Below are positions 1 through 9,078 of a stretch of 64,000 nucleotides of DNA, in pieces. Below the pieces are notes generated by a model. That model was not told the DNA's origin. It searched no databases and saw only the letters and a program-made list of their open reading frames with translations. The stretch lies in the NCBI RefSeq assembly GCF_002104765.1, contig NZ_NCXM01000003.1:62001-126000 (forward strand), given 5' to 3'. The position numbers were made by a program, and so were the translations under genes. Origin of the DNA: Mycolicibacterium vulneris. GTDB lineage: Bacteria > Actinomycetota > Actinomycetes > Mycobacteriales > Mycobacteriaceae. Position 1 is the first letter of the stretch. The number at the start of each line of letters is the position of its first letter.

Positions 1-569
1 CCCCTGAGCGGTGGGCGTGGCTGCTGGAGCACCGCAAAGTGCTGGCGTCACGGTTGTGTGAGCTTGATCTGCGGCTACGGATCCACGACGACCTCGAGGT
101 CGCCTACGCCGAACCGGCTTTGCTAGACAGCCCAAATCAGCACAGCCGCAGGGTGTTACGCCGCGAACCGATGGGCACCTATGCCTCAATCGTGGCGTTG
201 CATTTGGCCAAGATCATGCGCACCTCACACGACGAGCATGTGCTGATCAGCAAGGCCGACATCCACGACCTTTTCGCCAACGTCAGGCATAGGGTCGATC
301 GCGACGAAGCCATGCTGCGCAACCGCATCGACGAGGCCATCACCAAGCTGGTCAAAACGCAGATCTTGCTGCGCACCCGCGACGACGACGACACCTACGC
401 CACCAGCCCGGTGATCCTGGCGATCATGACCGGACAGATGGTCGACGAACTCAGCAAGGAATTCGAGCAGCTACTTACCCGCGGCGCTGATCGCGACGCC
501 GCCGAGACCGCAGCCGACGATGAGGGCACGCTGATCGACGACGGGGAGGGCCGCGACGATGACGACTAG
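1..569 (+). CDS. jetB: Wadjet subunit JetB/MksE-like (DUF4194), 5' end outside the window
   Basis: The reading frame is open from the left edge (in-frame codons from base 3 read [11 protein letters not shown]), so the GTG at 39 is probably internal and the true start lies upstream. The visible 180 or so residues look like the kleisin-accessory (winged-helix) subunit of SMC-like Wadjet/MksBEF complexes: a segment [17 protein letters not shown], an alternating charged helical middle, and a short acidic tail. In the Wadjet family this protein bridges the JetA kleisin and the JetC ATPase. It overlaps jetC by 11 bp, which indicates translational coupling. Identification rests partly on the jetC and jetD neighbours. 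Confidence 0.8.
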   Translation, partial: PERWAWLLEHRKVLASRLCELDLRLRIHDDLEVAYAEPALLDSPNQHSRRVLRREPMGTYASIVALHLAKIMRTSHDEHVLISKADIHDLFANVRHRVDRDEAMLRNRIDEAITKLVKTQILLRTRDDDDTYATSPVILAIMTGQMVDELSKEFEQLLTRGADRDAAETAADDEGTLIDDGEGRDDDD

Positions 570-3500
570 CTCGCCGGCGCGGCAGGTGTGGCTGTCTCGG
601 CTGCAGGTCATCAACTGGGGTGTGTTCGACGGCTATCACGACCTGCACCTCAGCCGCAACGGCACGTTGATCACCGGCGCCTCGGGAAGCGGGAAATCCT
701 CACTGCTGGACGCGGTCTCGCTGGCATTCCTGGCGGCGTCGCGGCGGAACTTCAACGCCTCAAGCGACAGCACCGCGGCCGGATCCAACCTAGGTAAGCG
801 CACCGTCGACAAATACATTCGCGGACTGTGGGGTGAGCGCCAGGAGGCCGGCGAACGCGCCAAGCCGATGTATCTGCGTGGCAGCGGGCCGGCCTGGTCA
901 GCGGTGGCGATCACCTACACCGGCAGCGACGACACCGTCATCACCGGGCTGGTCCTGAAATGGCTGGCCGCGGGTGCCGACACCGACGCCTCAAGCTCTT
1001 ATCACCTGATCAACGCCGACGCCGACATCCTCGAACTGTGTAACACGTGGCGCGACAAGAACTACGCCCGCAGCGTGTTCGAATCGGCCGGCTGGCGCGG
1101 CAAGCGCGATAACGAACGCTGGTACCTCGACCAGCTGTACACCAGGATCGGCATCCACGGCTCGACGGCCGCCCTGCAGCTGCTGGGCAAGGCTAAATCG
1201 CTGAAAAGCGTGGGCGGGCTGGAGCAGTTCGTCCGCGACTACATGCTCGACACCCCGGAGAGCATCACCGGGATCCGTGATGCGGTCGAAGCGATCACCC
1301 CGCTGGTCGATGCCCGTAAAGCGTTAGGGGTGGCGCAGTCCAAACGTCGGGTCCTTGGCGACATCGAGATCATCCACGACCGCTACGTGACCGAGTCCGC
1401 GCAGTTGGCCAGCATTGGCATCGTCGACAAACAGATGGTGCATGACTGGGTCGACGAGCTGCGCCTGGCCGCCATCGGACCCGAGGTCAGCGTGCTGGAC
1501 GCCGACATCGAGCAGATCGGCGCCGAGCGCGATGAGTTGAATTCGAAAAACAGGGTGCTGGTCCGCACCCGTGACGAACTCACCGCCCGCATCGCAAAGG
1601 CTGGGTCAGGTTTGTCAACGCTGCGCCACGAACTCGCGGTGGCCGAAGACCGCGCCGACACGACTTCGCGGCGCCGCCATGACTACGACACCCAGATCTT
1701 CGACCTGGGTTGGGCCGCGCCCCAGGTGCAGTCCGCCGACGATTTCGACACCATGCGCGCCATGGCGCAGACCGAAATCGTGCGGATCGCCGAGGAGCTC
1801 AAGGCGCTGCGGGAACGGCTGGCCAACGAGGAGGGTCCGCGACGTGTAGCAGCGCGTGACCAGATGACGGCCGCCCGCGAGGAACTCGCCCGCGTTGAGC
1901 GGCTCGGCACATCGGTACCGGCCAACGAAGACCGCATCCGCGGAGAGATCGCGGCGGCGCTCGGCGCCCCGGCCAAGCAGTTGCGGTATGTGTGCGAGCT
2001 GCTCGACCTTAAGGCTGAATACACGCCATGGCGCACCGCTGTTGAAAAAGTCTTGCGGACAACAGGTCTGGTGTTGCTGGTGCCCGACCGCTACCACCGT
2101 GAGGTGCTGCGCTATGTCAACGACCACCACATGCGGGGCCTGGTCCGCCTCGAGCACGTTCCCGCTGGCGGGATCGCGCCGATCGCGCCGCAGTCGGGCA
2201 CGTTGGCTGAATGCCTCGGGCTGACGGATGCGAAGCATGAAAGCGCCGGCACAGCAACGCGACTGATTGCCAAGGTCGGTGACTATGTGCGCGTCAGCGG
2301 GACCGACGAATTCCCCCACCACAGGCGTGCGATTACCGTCGAGGGTCTCTACAAGGAAAGCGAGACTCGCTCGGTCAAAGACGACCGCGCCACATTGTCA
2401 GCCTCGCAATACATTTATCAAGGCGACATCGCCGCCAAGATTACCGCGCTGCGAATCGAACTCGAGGACGCCACCGCCGACTTCGAGGCCAGCGACGCCG
2501 CGATGACCGAGCTGCATAACACAATTGAGTCGCTGTCGATCGGCAGGGACCGGTGGAACACCCTGCACGTGAGTTTCACCATGTTCAGCGACATCGACAC
2601 CGACGGCGCCGACACCGAGGTTCGCCGGCTCCAAGAACAACTCGAAGCCCTCGAGGCCGCCAATCCCGACCTGGCCAAACTCGAGAATCAGGCCGAAGAT
2701 CTACTTGATCAGAGCAGCGCGCTGACCGGACGGATCAGCATCCTGACCGAACGCGAAACAGCCAGCGACGATCGCCGCACCAAGCTGCTGGATCTGCAGG
2801 AGACACTCAAACCCGGCGTGGTCGGGCCGAGCGCGCGCGCCGCGCTGGAGATCTATCGGGGGCAACTGTCGATCCCCCTTGAGATCCTGGCGCCCGCCCC
2901 TTACAAGGCTGAACTCGTCCGGGCGATCGAGAAAGACCAAGGCACGCTGCAAGATTCAGTTAATCGATTGACCAACGAGTTGAAACGGATCATCAGCAAC
3001 TTCGATGCACAGTTCGAAGATGCGATCCCCAACAACAGCGACGATCTCGACGAAAAGATCCACGACTACGTTGCGTTGTGCCGGCGCATCGATGACCGCG
3101 AACTGCCCCAGGCCCACGACCGTATGCTGCGGCTGATCACCGAACAAGCGCCCATGGCAGCGCTGCACCTCTACCAGAAAGCCGAAGAGGAAGCCCAACA
3201 CATCGAGGAGCAGATCGCTCGGGTGAACCGCGGCTTGGGATCGGTGGAATTTAACCGCGGCACGCGGCTGTCGCTGCACGCCGACCCCAAGAAGCTGACT
3301 GCAGTCACAGATCTGCACGAACGGGCCCGGCGGATCTCGGGGCGCTCGCTGGCGGTGTCGATGCGCGATGAGAAGGCCACCCACGATCAGTACCGCGACA
3401 TTCTGGAGCTGCGGAACCTGCTGGCCTCCGACAGCGCTGAGGCCCGTCAGTGGACGCGCGACGCCCTCGATGTACGGAACCGCTTCACCCTGTATTGCGC

Positions 3501-3936
3501 CGAAACCGACTCCACGACAGGTGCACTGATCCGCACCTACAGTAATGCCGGCGCCAACTCGGGTGGTGAGCAGGAAAAGCTGATGGCGTTTTGCCTGGCC
3601 GGGGCGTTAAGTTTCAACCTGGCCGATCCTTCCACGGGCGATAACCGGCCGGTGTTTTCACAGCTGATGCTCGACGAGGCGTTCTCGAAATCAGACCCGG
3701 TGTTCGCCGATCAGGCGCTCTCGGCATTCCGTAAGTTCGGGTTCCAACTGTTGATCGTGGCGACCGTGCAAAACACCACCACCATCCAGCCCTACATCGA
3801 CAGCGTGGTCATGGTGTCCAAGCGCGATACCCCCGGCACCGAACCGATCGCCTCCACCCGCACCGTGACCGTGCGGGAATTCGCCGAGATCAGCCACGAG
3901 CTTGCCGGCACACCGGCAGCCGCCACGGTGCGGTGA
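559..3936 (+). CDS. jetC: Wadjet SMC-like ATPase JetC/MksB
   Basis: This 1125-residue protein is an SMC/Rad50-type ATPase, the motor of the Wadjet (JetABCD, MksBEFG, mycobacterial EptABCD) complex that recognises and restricts small circular DNA by loop extrusion. The Walker A motif GASGSGKSS is at residues 40-48, the ABC signature SGGEQ near 1001-1005 and Walker B LMLDEAF near 1036-1042. Between them are two long charged, coiled-coil-rich arms (about 290-460 and 620-860) around a hinge-like middle, as expected for the family. Length is normal for JetC. The ATG start lies inside the 3' end of jetB. The next gene, jetD, follows after 10 bp, so the three form one operon. Confidence 0.92.
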   Translation: MTTSSPARQVWLSRLQVINWGVFDGYHDLHLSRNGTLITGASGSGKSSLLDAVSLAFLAASRRNFNASSDSTAAGSNLGKRTVDKYIRGLWGERQEAGERAKPMYLRGSGPAWSAVAITYTGSDDTVITGLVLKWLAAGADTDASSSYHLINADADILELCNTWRDKNYARSVFESAGWRGKRDNERWYLDQLYTRIGIHGSTAALQLLGKAKSLKSVGGLEQFVRDYMLDTPESITGIRDAVEAITPLVDARKALGVAQSKRRVLGDIEIIHDRYVTESAQLASIGIVDKQMVHDWVDELRLAAIGPEVSVLDADIEQIGAERDELNSKNRVLVRTRDELTARIAKAGSGLSTLRHELAVAEDRADTTSRRRHDYDTQIFDLGWAAPQVQSADDFDTMRAMAQTEIVRIAEELKALRERLANEEGPRRVAARDQMTAAREELARVERLGTSVPANEDRIRGEIAAALGAPAKQLRYVCELLDLKAEYTPWRTAVEKVLRTTGLVLLVPDRYHREVLRYVNDHHMRGLVRLEHVPAGGIAPIAPQSGTLAECLGLTDAKHESAGTATRLIAKVGDYVRVSGTDEFPHHRRAITVEGLYKESETRSVKDDRATLSASQYIYQGDIAAKITALRIELEDATADFEASDAAMTELHNTIESLSIGRDRWNTLHVSFTMFSDIDTDGADTEVRRLQEQLEALEAANPDLAKLENQAEDLLDQSSALTGRISILTERETASDDRRTKLLDLQETLKPGVVGPSARAALEIYRGQLSIPLEILAPAPYKAELVRAIEKDQGTLQDSVNRLTNELKRIISNFDAQFEDAIPNNSDDLDEKIHDYVALCRRIDDRELPQAHDRMLRLITEQAPMAALHLYQKAEEEAQHIEEQIARVNRGLGSVEFNRGTRLSLHADPKKLTAVTDLHERARRISGRSLAVSMRDEKATHDQYRDILELRNLLASDSAEARQWTRDALDVRNRFTLYCAETDSTTGALIRTYSNAGANSGGEQEKLMAFCLAGALSFNLADPSTGDNRPVFSQLMLDEAFSKSDPVFADQALSAFRKFGFQLLIVATVQNTTTIQPYIDSVVMVSKRDTPGTEPIASTRTVTVREFAEISHELAGTPAAATVR

Positions 3937-3946
3937 TGCCGCGGTG

Positions 3947-5173
3947 ATGTTGTCGGTGGAGGCCGCGATCGGTGAGCTGCGCCGGCGTTGCGCCGACTTA
4001 TGGCTGCACTGGGCACTCGGGCAAGACGGTCCGTGGCCGCTCAAGCTGAACCTGAAGGCCCCCCAGGGCACGCTGTTCGACGACCACGTCATCGCCGCCA
4101 CTGCCTGGGCCGGCTCCTGGCGCTCAGCCATCGACGAGCAGCGAATACCCGGCCGCATCGTCACTGCCGCGCGCCGCGCCCGCCGGCTGGGCACCCACGC
4201 GCTTCCCATCACATGGGTGATCGATGACCTTGACTCCGCGCTCTCGGTCGCCGACCCTGACATCGTTGCCTCGTATGAGCTGGCTGCCGACCGATTCGCG
4301 CAGGCCTTGGCCACACCGGAAGTCGCGTGGAATCTGCTGAGCGACATCCCTTTTAAGTCCGGCAAGACCATCGCTGGCCTTGACGACGATGAGTGGGCGA
4401 CCGCGCTCACCGCGGCGACCCACCTCGTTGCGGTCGGGCCTGGTGATGCGACCGTGCTTCGCCAGATCCGCATACCTGGCGTGCACAGCAAATGGATCGA
4501 ACAGAACGCGACCTTGCTGTGCGCGATGCTAGGCACCGACTCCGAGGGGGCTGATCCACTGACGCGGCTCATCGCCCGACTGGGGCTTGACGCCAAGCAG
4601 ACGCGCCTTCAAGTGACGTTGGCCTGCCCGAGGCTACGCGCTCACGCCGCGGGGCTGCGGCGCTTTCAGACGACCATCCCCATCCTCAACGACACCGTGC
4701 TGGCGCCGGCGATCATCCTGATTGTCGAAAACGAAGCTCCCGGTCAAACACTCGACCTCGATCTCGGCGGGGTTGCGGTGATCGGCGGCCTCGGTAAGGC
4801 CGCGCCAATCTTGGCCCAGCTAAACTGGATTCATACTGCAGAGCGGCTTGTGTATTGGGGTGACATAGACCGCGCCGGGCTTGCGATACTGGCGTCGGTG
4901 CGACAGGCCGGGCTGTCGGTGTCCAGCATCCTGATGGACGAGACGGTCCTCGACGCGCATCGCGGTGCCTGGCACACTACCGGCACCCAGCAGGCCACAG
5001 ACACGATCCCCGCCGAACTCACTGATAACGAGGCTGCGCTATATCAGCGGCTCAACGCCTACCACGGTGAACATGGTCGCGAACTGCAGCTCGAACAGGA
5101 GCATCTGCCGAAATCAATGGTAGACAACGTGATCCAGGAATCGACAGTGGCTTCAGCAGATCTGCCCACATAG
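3947..5173 (+). CDS. jetD: Wadjet nuclease subunit JetD/MksG (DUF3322-DUF2220, Toprim-like)
   Basis: This 408-residue protein is the DNA-cleaving subunit of Wadjet. The N-terminal half corresponds to DUF3322 (substrate-arm region) and the C-terminal half to DUF2220, a Toprim-like fold related to topoisomerase VI subunit A. Visible catalytic features are an acidic VENE at about 260-263 and YWGDID at about 303-308, which match the Toprim Glu and the DxD pair that bind metal. The start is the ATG at 3947, 10 bp after jetC. An in-frame start at 3902 would overlap jetC by 35 bp and has no advantage. No frameshift or lost motif is seen, so the nuclease appears intact. Confidence 0.9.
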   Translation: MLSVEAAIGELRRRCADLWLHWALGQDGPWPLKLNLKAPQGTLFDDHVIAATAWAGSWRSAIDEQRIPGRIVTAARRARRLGTHALPITWVIDDLDSALSVADPDIVASYELAADRFAQALATPEVAWNLLSDIPFKSGKTIAGLDDDEWATALTAATHLVAVGPGDATVLRQIRIPGVHSKWIEQNATLLCAMLGTDSEGADPLTRLIARLGLDAKQTRLQVTLACPRLRAHAAGLRRFQTTIPILNDTVLAPAIILIVENEAPGQTLDLDLGGVAVIGGLGKAAPILAQLNWIHTAERLVYWGDIDRAGLAILASVRQAGLSVSSILMDETVLDAHRGAWHTTGTQQATDTIPAELTDNEAALYQRLNAYHGEHGRELQLEQEHLPKSMVDNVIQESTVASADLPT

Positions 5174-5630
5174 CGCCGCGGCAGCGTAGGACACGACGAC
5201 GGGCGCTTTTGGCACCACCTGCATGTTGACCGGCATTCAACATCAACCCCCGCCGTGGCTACAATCTTCGCTGCATCTCTACCAAAAGCTTTTCGTGGGC
5301 CAGATAATCCTCAGTTGCGTCAACCGCGAGATGTGAAGTTGCTTGCGACGCTCGCAGTCTTGGCCGGAATTGCTAAGCCGGCGTTGCACGACTGACGGCC
5401 AATCATGCTGATGTAACAAAATCGAAATGACCGGTAGGACAACGTACTTGGACGAACCTACACCTCCTACGAGCCGAACTATTGTCGAGATGCAACGAAG
5501 ATTGACAAGACACGCCTGTCTACTTTGACGAAACTTCGCCGTGTCGCGGTGGCCTGCTAATCTTCGTTGCAAAAGCGCAGGTCAGCGATAATCATCAGGA
5601 CAGTGCAGAAGGATGTTCCGTGCCGCCTGC
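5174..5630. other. Gene-free stretch downstream of jetD
   Basis: No convincing coding frame was found; a minus-strand frame at 5279-5572 is arginine-rich and lacks a recognisable domain or ribosome site. The stretch is more AT-rich to the eye than its neighbours. It contains three copies of a 13-base sequence (5263-5275, 5491-5503 inverted, 5559-5571), annotated separately. Confidence 0.5.
5491..5571. repeat. 81-bp element bounded by a perfect 13-bp inverted repeat
   Basis: TGCAACGAAGATT at 5491-5503 is the exact reverse complement of AATCTTCGTTGCA at 5559-5571. A third copy with one mismatch (AATCTTCGCTGCA) lies at 5263-5275. The interior holds shorter complementary pieces (ACACG/CGTGT). 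It could be a mobile-element remnant, a long-stem terminator or a protein-binding site. Nothing in the sequence decides between these. Confidence 0.6.
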
Positions 5631-5828
5631 CTACCGGTCGAATCGGTGATGCCACGTCTGCGGGCGGTAATCCCCCACATCCATATCGGCGTTCTTCTGA
5701 TCGTCGGGGTTCTCGATCCCATCCAGTTCGGGCATCCATAGCATCTCGATGTCGATATCACCAGCAAGTGCCGCAGAGACTTCGTGCCAGTCGTAATCTG
5801 GCCCATCGTCGGTGTCATCGTCAGGCAT
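5631..5828 (-). CDS. Small acidic hypothetical protein (65 aa)
   Basis: The frame encodes a very acidic 65-residue protein beginning MPDDDTDDGPDYDWHEV and ending GDYRPQTWHHRFDR. The residue usage (many Asp, Trp and Pro, few Arg) is unlike the Arg/Ser-rich shadow frames around it, which argues that it is real. The ATG at 5828 is chosen because a purine-rich GGAACGGAG lies upstream; a TTG at 5873 in the same frame would add 15 residues. I do not recognise a domain. The impression of a conserved core (PELDGIENPDD...GDYRPQ) is only an impression. It is isolated between two gene-free stretches. Confidence 0.45.
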   Translation of the reverse strand: MPDDDTDDGPDYDWHEVSAALAGDIDIEMLWMPELDGIENPDDQKNADMDVGDYRPQTWHHRFDR

Positions 5829-6183
5829 CTGTTCACTGGTATCCCACTCCGTTCCGTTTGGAATTTTTTTCAATTGCTTTCGCAGTGAACCAGTTTCGTT
5901 GATGTGATTCCTCGCCGACGTTACCCACCCACCCCGGCATGCAATGTAGATCAGTGCTTCTTCTGCGGGAGTCTGGGGACTCTAAGACCTCCCGGTACGA
6001 GTCGCCACCACCAGTCGAGAGCAAGACTCGCGCATCGCAACCCACCAACTCCGAGGCTGGGGGGCGCACCAACACCGGAAAATCTGCTATGAAGTCGTCG
6101 TCTTGCGCCCCCTTTGCCGGCGGGCATGACATCGCGTCACAACATCGCGAACATTGGCCTCCGACTGACCATGCCGCAGCCGA
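5829..6183. other. Gene-free stretch between small protein and epimerase remnant
   Basis: Frames here (for example 5833-6132 minus and 5939-6187 plus) have no recognisable domain, start context or conserved motif. No repeat or RNA gene was seen. It is probably decayed sequence continuous with the broken epimerase next to it. Confidence 0.4.
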
Positions 6184-6942
6184 TTAGTCGTTGAGGATCT
6201 CGGTAATCCCTTCTCGGTAGGTGGTGACGTCGAAGTCGGGGAATCGGCTGGCTAACTTGGTGGAGTCGAAGATGTTGTCGTCGCGGTAGCGAGGCAGCAA
6301 TTAGGAGGCTTCCTTGACCGCGGGGTTGAACCATCCGCCGATCTTGAACACAACCTCGGGGACCGTCGTATAGCGGATGTCGCGCATCGTGACCTCTGAG
6401 GAAATGTCGAGCATCTGTGCGTAGGTGAGTCGTTCCGGATCGGTTGGTAGGTGCCAGGTTTGGCCGTAAGCGTCGGGCGTGTTACCGATCAATCCCATGC
6501 CGCGGCTGGCGTCGGGGGTCCAGATCAGGGTTCTTTTTGTGTGAGCGTTGACCGGGATCATTGGTCGTTTGCCTTGTTTGATCCGGTCGAAGATAGCGGA
6601 GTTGGTAAGGCTCTTGGTTTTGCCGGGTCCATAGAATTCTGGCGCCCGGCAGATGACGGCTTCGATGGTGCTGGCGTGCATCTCTAAGAGCAACATCTCC
6701 GCGATGTGCGCGCGCACGGCCGCTTTGCGGCTGACTGGTTCAAACGCGGTGTCTTCGACCTGCGGTGCGGAGGTCCGCGGGTACATGTAGGTGTTGTCGA
6801 AGAAGACCAGCTTGGTGTCGTGTTTCTGGCACGCAGCGATGGTGTTGGCCATCATTACTGGGAATTGGTGCTCCCACAGCGTCGAGTCGATGGGCAGCCC
6901 GACGGTCAGGTAGGCGATGTCACTGCCCGCGTTCCGGTGGTC
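6184..6942 (-). pseudogene. NAD-dependent epimerase/dehydratase, truncated at the 5' end and with an in-frame stop
   Basis: The surviving frame reads from about 6942 (SDIAYLTVGLPIDSTLWEHQ) through VFFDNTYMYPR to WFNPAVKEAS, then meets TAA at 6301-6303. The same frame continues with LLPRYRDDNIFDSTKLASR to a second TAA at 6184-6186, which is a normal family C-terminus. The stop is therefore premature; GAA to TAA is a likely single change. The N-terminal Rossmann segment with the GxxGxxG motif (roughly the first 80-100 residues) is missing: upstream of 6942 an in-frame stop is met and the sequence becomes the neighbouring cyclase gene on the other strand. The YxxxK region is also not apparent. 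I regard it as non-functional. Confidence 0.8.
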
Positions 6943-7779
6943 TCAACCTTGAACTCCCATCAACTGGCGGCCTTGTCCGGGCTCAACCTGCTGATCCTGG
7001 TGTCGGTATACATCAAGTTCTTCGACGGACCGAAACTGCTTGCCACGCACACCGTTTGGTCGCTCGGATGGGTGCTGGTGTTCTCCTACCGCATCGCGAC
7101 CGGCGCACACGCAGACCCCTACCTGGCGACAGCAAAGGCGCTCGCGGGCATCGCGGTGTGGGTGGCGACACCGATAGCCGTGCACTTCGGTATCTGGGTC
7201 CTGCGCGGCGGCGCCGACTCGGCGATGACAGATGAACTGACCGGACTGCTCAACCGCCGCGGTCTGCACCTGCTGCTCAACGGCTTGGTCGCCGGCAATC
7301 CCGCCCACAATGCCCCCGCTGACACCACGGTGATGATCATGGTGATCGATCTCGACCGATTCAAAGAAATCAACGATACGTACGGGCATGTCGTGGGTGA
7401 CGACGTGCTTATCCGCACCGCCCGCAGAATCAAGGCGGCGATGCGAAATCCCGCCCTGATTGCCCGGATCGGGGGTCAAGAATTCGTCGTGATTGACGTC
7501 GTCGCACCGCACCACGTGACACTAATTGCCGAACGCGTACGCAGCGTCATCGCTGCGCCCGCCGATCACGCCCACGTAACAGCCAGCATCGGCGTCACCA
7601 CGGTATCCCGAGAACAACTCACCAACCCGCTACACGACACCGCCGCAAGCCTGGAGCAGGCGATCACCCGCGCCGATCACGCGATGTTCACCGTCAAACG
7701 ACAGGGTGGAAACGCAACAACCATCATTGCAGACTCTTCTCCCCTGACTCCCGGATCGGGACCGCTAAACCCCGCCTGA
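6937..7779 (+). CDS. 5'-truncated membrane GGDEF-domain protein with degenerate GGQEF site
   Basis: The gene encodes about three membrane segments (roughly residues 8-26, 35-57 and 65-88 from the GTG at 6937) followed by a GGDEF domain containing TDELTGLLNRRG, LDRFKEINDTYGH and RIGGQEF. The signature third residue is Gln in place of Asp/Glu. That position binds metal in active diguanylate cyclases, so c-di-GMP synthesis is unlikely. The homologous part begins at about 6946, right where the antisense epimerase homology ends. Any longer start (for example at 6706) only reads the epimerase antisense. Family members usually have more N-terminal membrane helices, so the 5' end is probably lost. 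Expression is doubtful. Confidence 0.6.
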   Translation: MVSTLNSHQLAALSGLNLLILVSVYIKFFDGPKLLATHTVWSLGWVLVFSYRIATGAHADPYLATAKALAGIAVWVATPIAVHFGIWVLRGGADSAMTDELTGLLNRRGLHLLLNGLVAGNPAHNAPADTTVMIMVIDLDRFKEINDTYGHVVGDDVLIRTARRIKAAMRNPALIARIGGQEFVVIDVVAPHHVTLIAERVRSVIAAPADHAHVTASIGVTTVSREQLTNPLHDTAASLEQAITRADHAMFTVKRQGGNATTIIADSSPLTPGSGPLNPA

Positions 7780-8307
7780 GAACCGCGCCCGCACAGGTTG
7801 ATTCAGCGGAACATTCCGGCAAGCGTGACTTATTCCTCGTCACCACCAAATGAGAATCGGGTGACATCCAGGTGACATCAGACTCGAGAAGGTGCCATCG
7901 CGCTGAGTCGATCAAGATTCACCGCTCGTCGATCGAACAGTCGACCGGCATGCCCGGAATCGCGCTCGATTCCAGAGTTCAGGGCGCCTGCAAGTTCGGT
8001 GATGCGATGCCGCACGCCGGTTCGGACGCTCAGCGCAGAAGCTGCTCGTTGCAGACGTCCAACCGCTAAATTCGGCGCTTGTGGATCAAGCGCAGGTGCG
8101 TATCTCGGGCCTACAGAATGGAGGGTCCGCTTCGCACTACGCCGTAATCGGACCATTAGTTCCGCCAGCGTGGCCTGCGCTCGTAGCGGTCGTCATGGTG
8201 CGGAACCAATCAGCTTCTCGCACGCGCAAGCGTCCTCCAGTTCGCAGAGCTGACCAATCTCAGCGTAATGAAGATCAGGCCCGAATGCTTGTCGCGTCTC
8301 ACATCAG

Positions 8308-8354
8308 TGTGGCCATTTGGCCACGGTGTGGCCAAATGAAGCGAGATGTGGCCA
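8308..8354. promoter_or_regulatory. Cluster of TGTGGCCA repeats with a GTGGCCA/TGGCCAC palindrome
   Basis: TGTGGCCA occurs three times in the same direction at 8308-8315, 8327-8334 and 8347-8354, a spacing of 19-20 bp or about two helical turns. The first copy also forms a 16-bp inverted repeat (8309-8324, GTGGCCA-tt-TGGCCAC). This is typical of a cooperative repressor site, but no gene starts close by on either strand. It may be an orphaned operator. Confidence 0.4.
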
Positions 8355-8470
8355 ATTCGTTTGAGAACTCCGCGCATCGGGTCGCTTACTCGGACCAGTA
8401 ACCGAAGATCCTGTGACGAACTGTTCCATGCGCTCGGGTCTCCAACTCCTGATCAGCTGCCCAGCCAGGT

Positions 8471-8555
8471 TCGCACCCAAAAGCCATGGCTCCGTTGGCG
8501 CGGCCCACGGAGGGCCGCCTGCTGGCCGAGCAGGACGCAGACGTTTTGGGTGCGA
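8471..8555. other. Potential three-way-junction structure (ncRNA or small inverted-repeat element)
   Basis: A perfect 12-bp outer stem (TCGCACCCAAAA 8471-8482 with TTTTGGGTGCGA 8544-8555) encloses two further hairpins: CTCCGT/ACGGAG (8490-8495 with 8507-8512) and CCTGCT/AGCAGG (8518-8523 with 8529-8534, five-base loop). The nested arrangement would fold as a compact three-helix junction in RNA of either strand. It is not a recognised tRNA or riboswitch. Confidence 0.4.
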
Positions 8556-8647
8556 TTCGCCCTGCTGCTTATCCATCCCACGTATGGCGCCGCTGCTCTC
8601 GACATCTGTTCGCTAAAAAATTGGCCGACGCCCGAGCCCGGCCTGTA

Positions 8648-8995
8648 TTAGCGGAACTGTCGGCTGGTCTGCAAATATTTTCGCTCCGCGCGGATATAGG
8701 AGGTCGTAGGGGACGGTCTTGGCGCGGACTGTGTTGTGAGTTGGGCGATCAACACTGCGCTGAGGCTTGCCGCGCCCAGAGCGTCCTTATGTGCGGCCCA
8801 CCATACCTGCAGCGCCGCTGCTGCATCGACCGATAGTGAGATATTCTCTCGCGCTGCCGCTTTCACCAATTTACTGATTGCGGTGTGGGTATCTCCGCCC
8901 CCTAATGCCACATACACAGCGCATTTCTCGCTCTCGCTGAGACATTGGCTGCATGTTTCAGCGAGCGACCAGGCTAACTGGACATAGCTCATCTT
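8648..8995 (-). CDS. Conserved-looking hypothetical protein (115 aa)
   Basis: The ATG at 8995 is preceded by GCGAGGAGAGCAAAG, a good ribosome site, which excludes the upstream start at 9067. The product begins MSYVQLAWSLAETCSQCL and contains SEKCAVYVALGGGDTHTA and a helical middle rich in Ala and Leu, so it is probably a small cytoplasmic helical protein. The CxxC in the N-terminus is the only notable motif. I do not know a function. It stands alone, 83 bp downstream of the MPT51-like gene on the same strand. Confidence 0.6.
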   Translation of the reverse strand, partial: KMSYVQLAWSLAETCSQCLSESEKCAVYVALGGGDTHTAISKLVKAAARENISLSVDAAAALQVWWAAHKDALGAASLSAVLIAQLTTQSAPRPSPTTSYIRAERKYLQTSRQFR

Positions 8996-9078
8996 TGCTC
9001 TCCTCGCAAACCTTGGGTGACAGGCGCGGACAGCACACCTGCCGCGAAAATTATTGGCGCGTGACAACAGCGGCGTAA

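Larger units (their letters stand above)
7780..8647. other. Gene-poor stretch with repeats and a branched hairpin
   Basis: No frame here has a recognisable domain or a good start context. Two structured elements are annotated separately: TGTGGCCA repeats at 8308-8354 and a possible three-way junction at 8471-8555. Otherwise I see nothing that can be assigned. Confidence 0.4.

Noticed and set aside
1615..2322. Long minus-strand frame inside jetC
   Set aside because: Exact antisense of the conserved SMC-like ATPase, with no domain or ribosome site; typical shadow frame in GC-rich DNA.
3691..4596. 301-codon minus-strand frame across jetC/jetD
   Set aside because: Ser/Arg-rich antisense of two well-supported genes.
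5279..5572. Minus-strand 97-codon frame downstream of jetD
   Set aside because: No start context or recognisable motif, and it runs through the inverted repeat.
8304..8576. Minus-strand 90-codon frame
   Set aside because: It reads through the TGTGGCCA repeats and the hairpin structure; composition looks non-coding.
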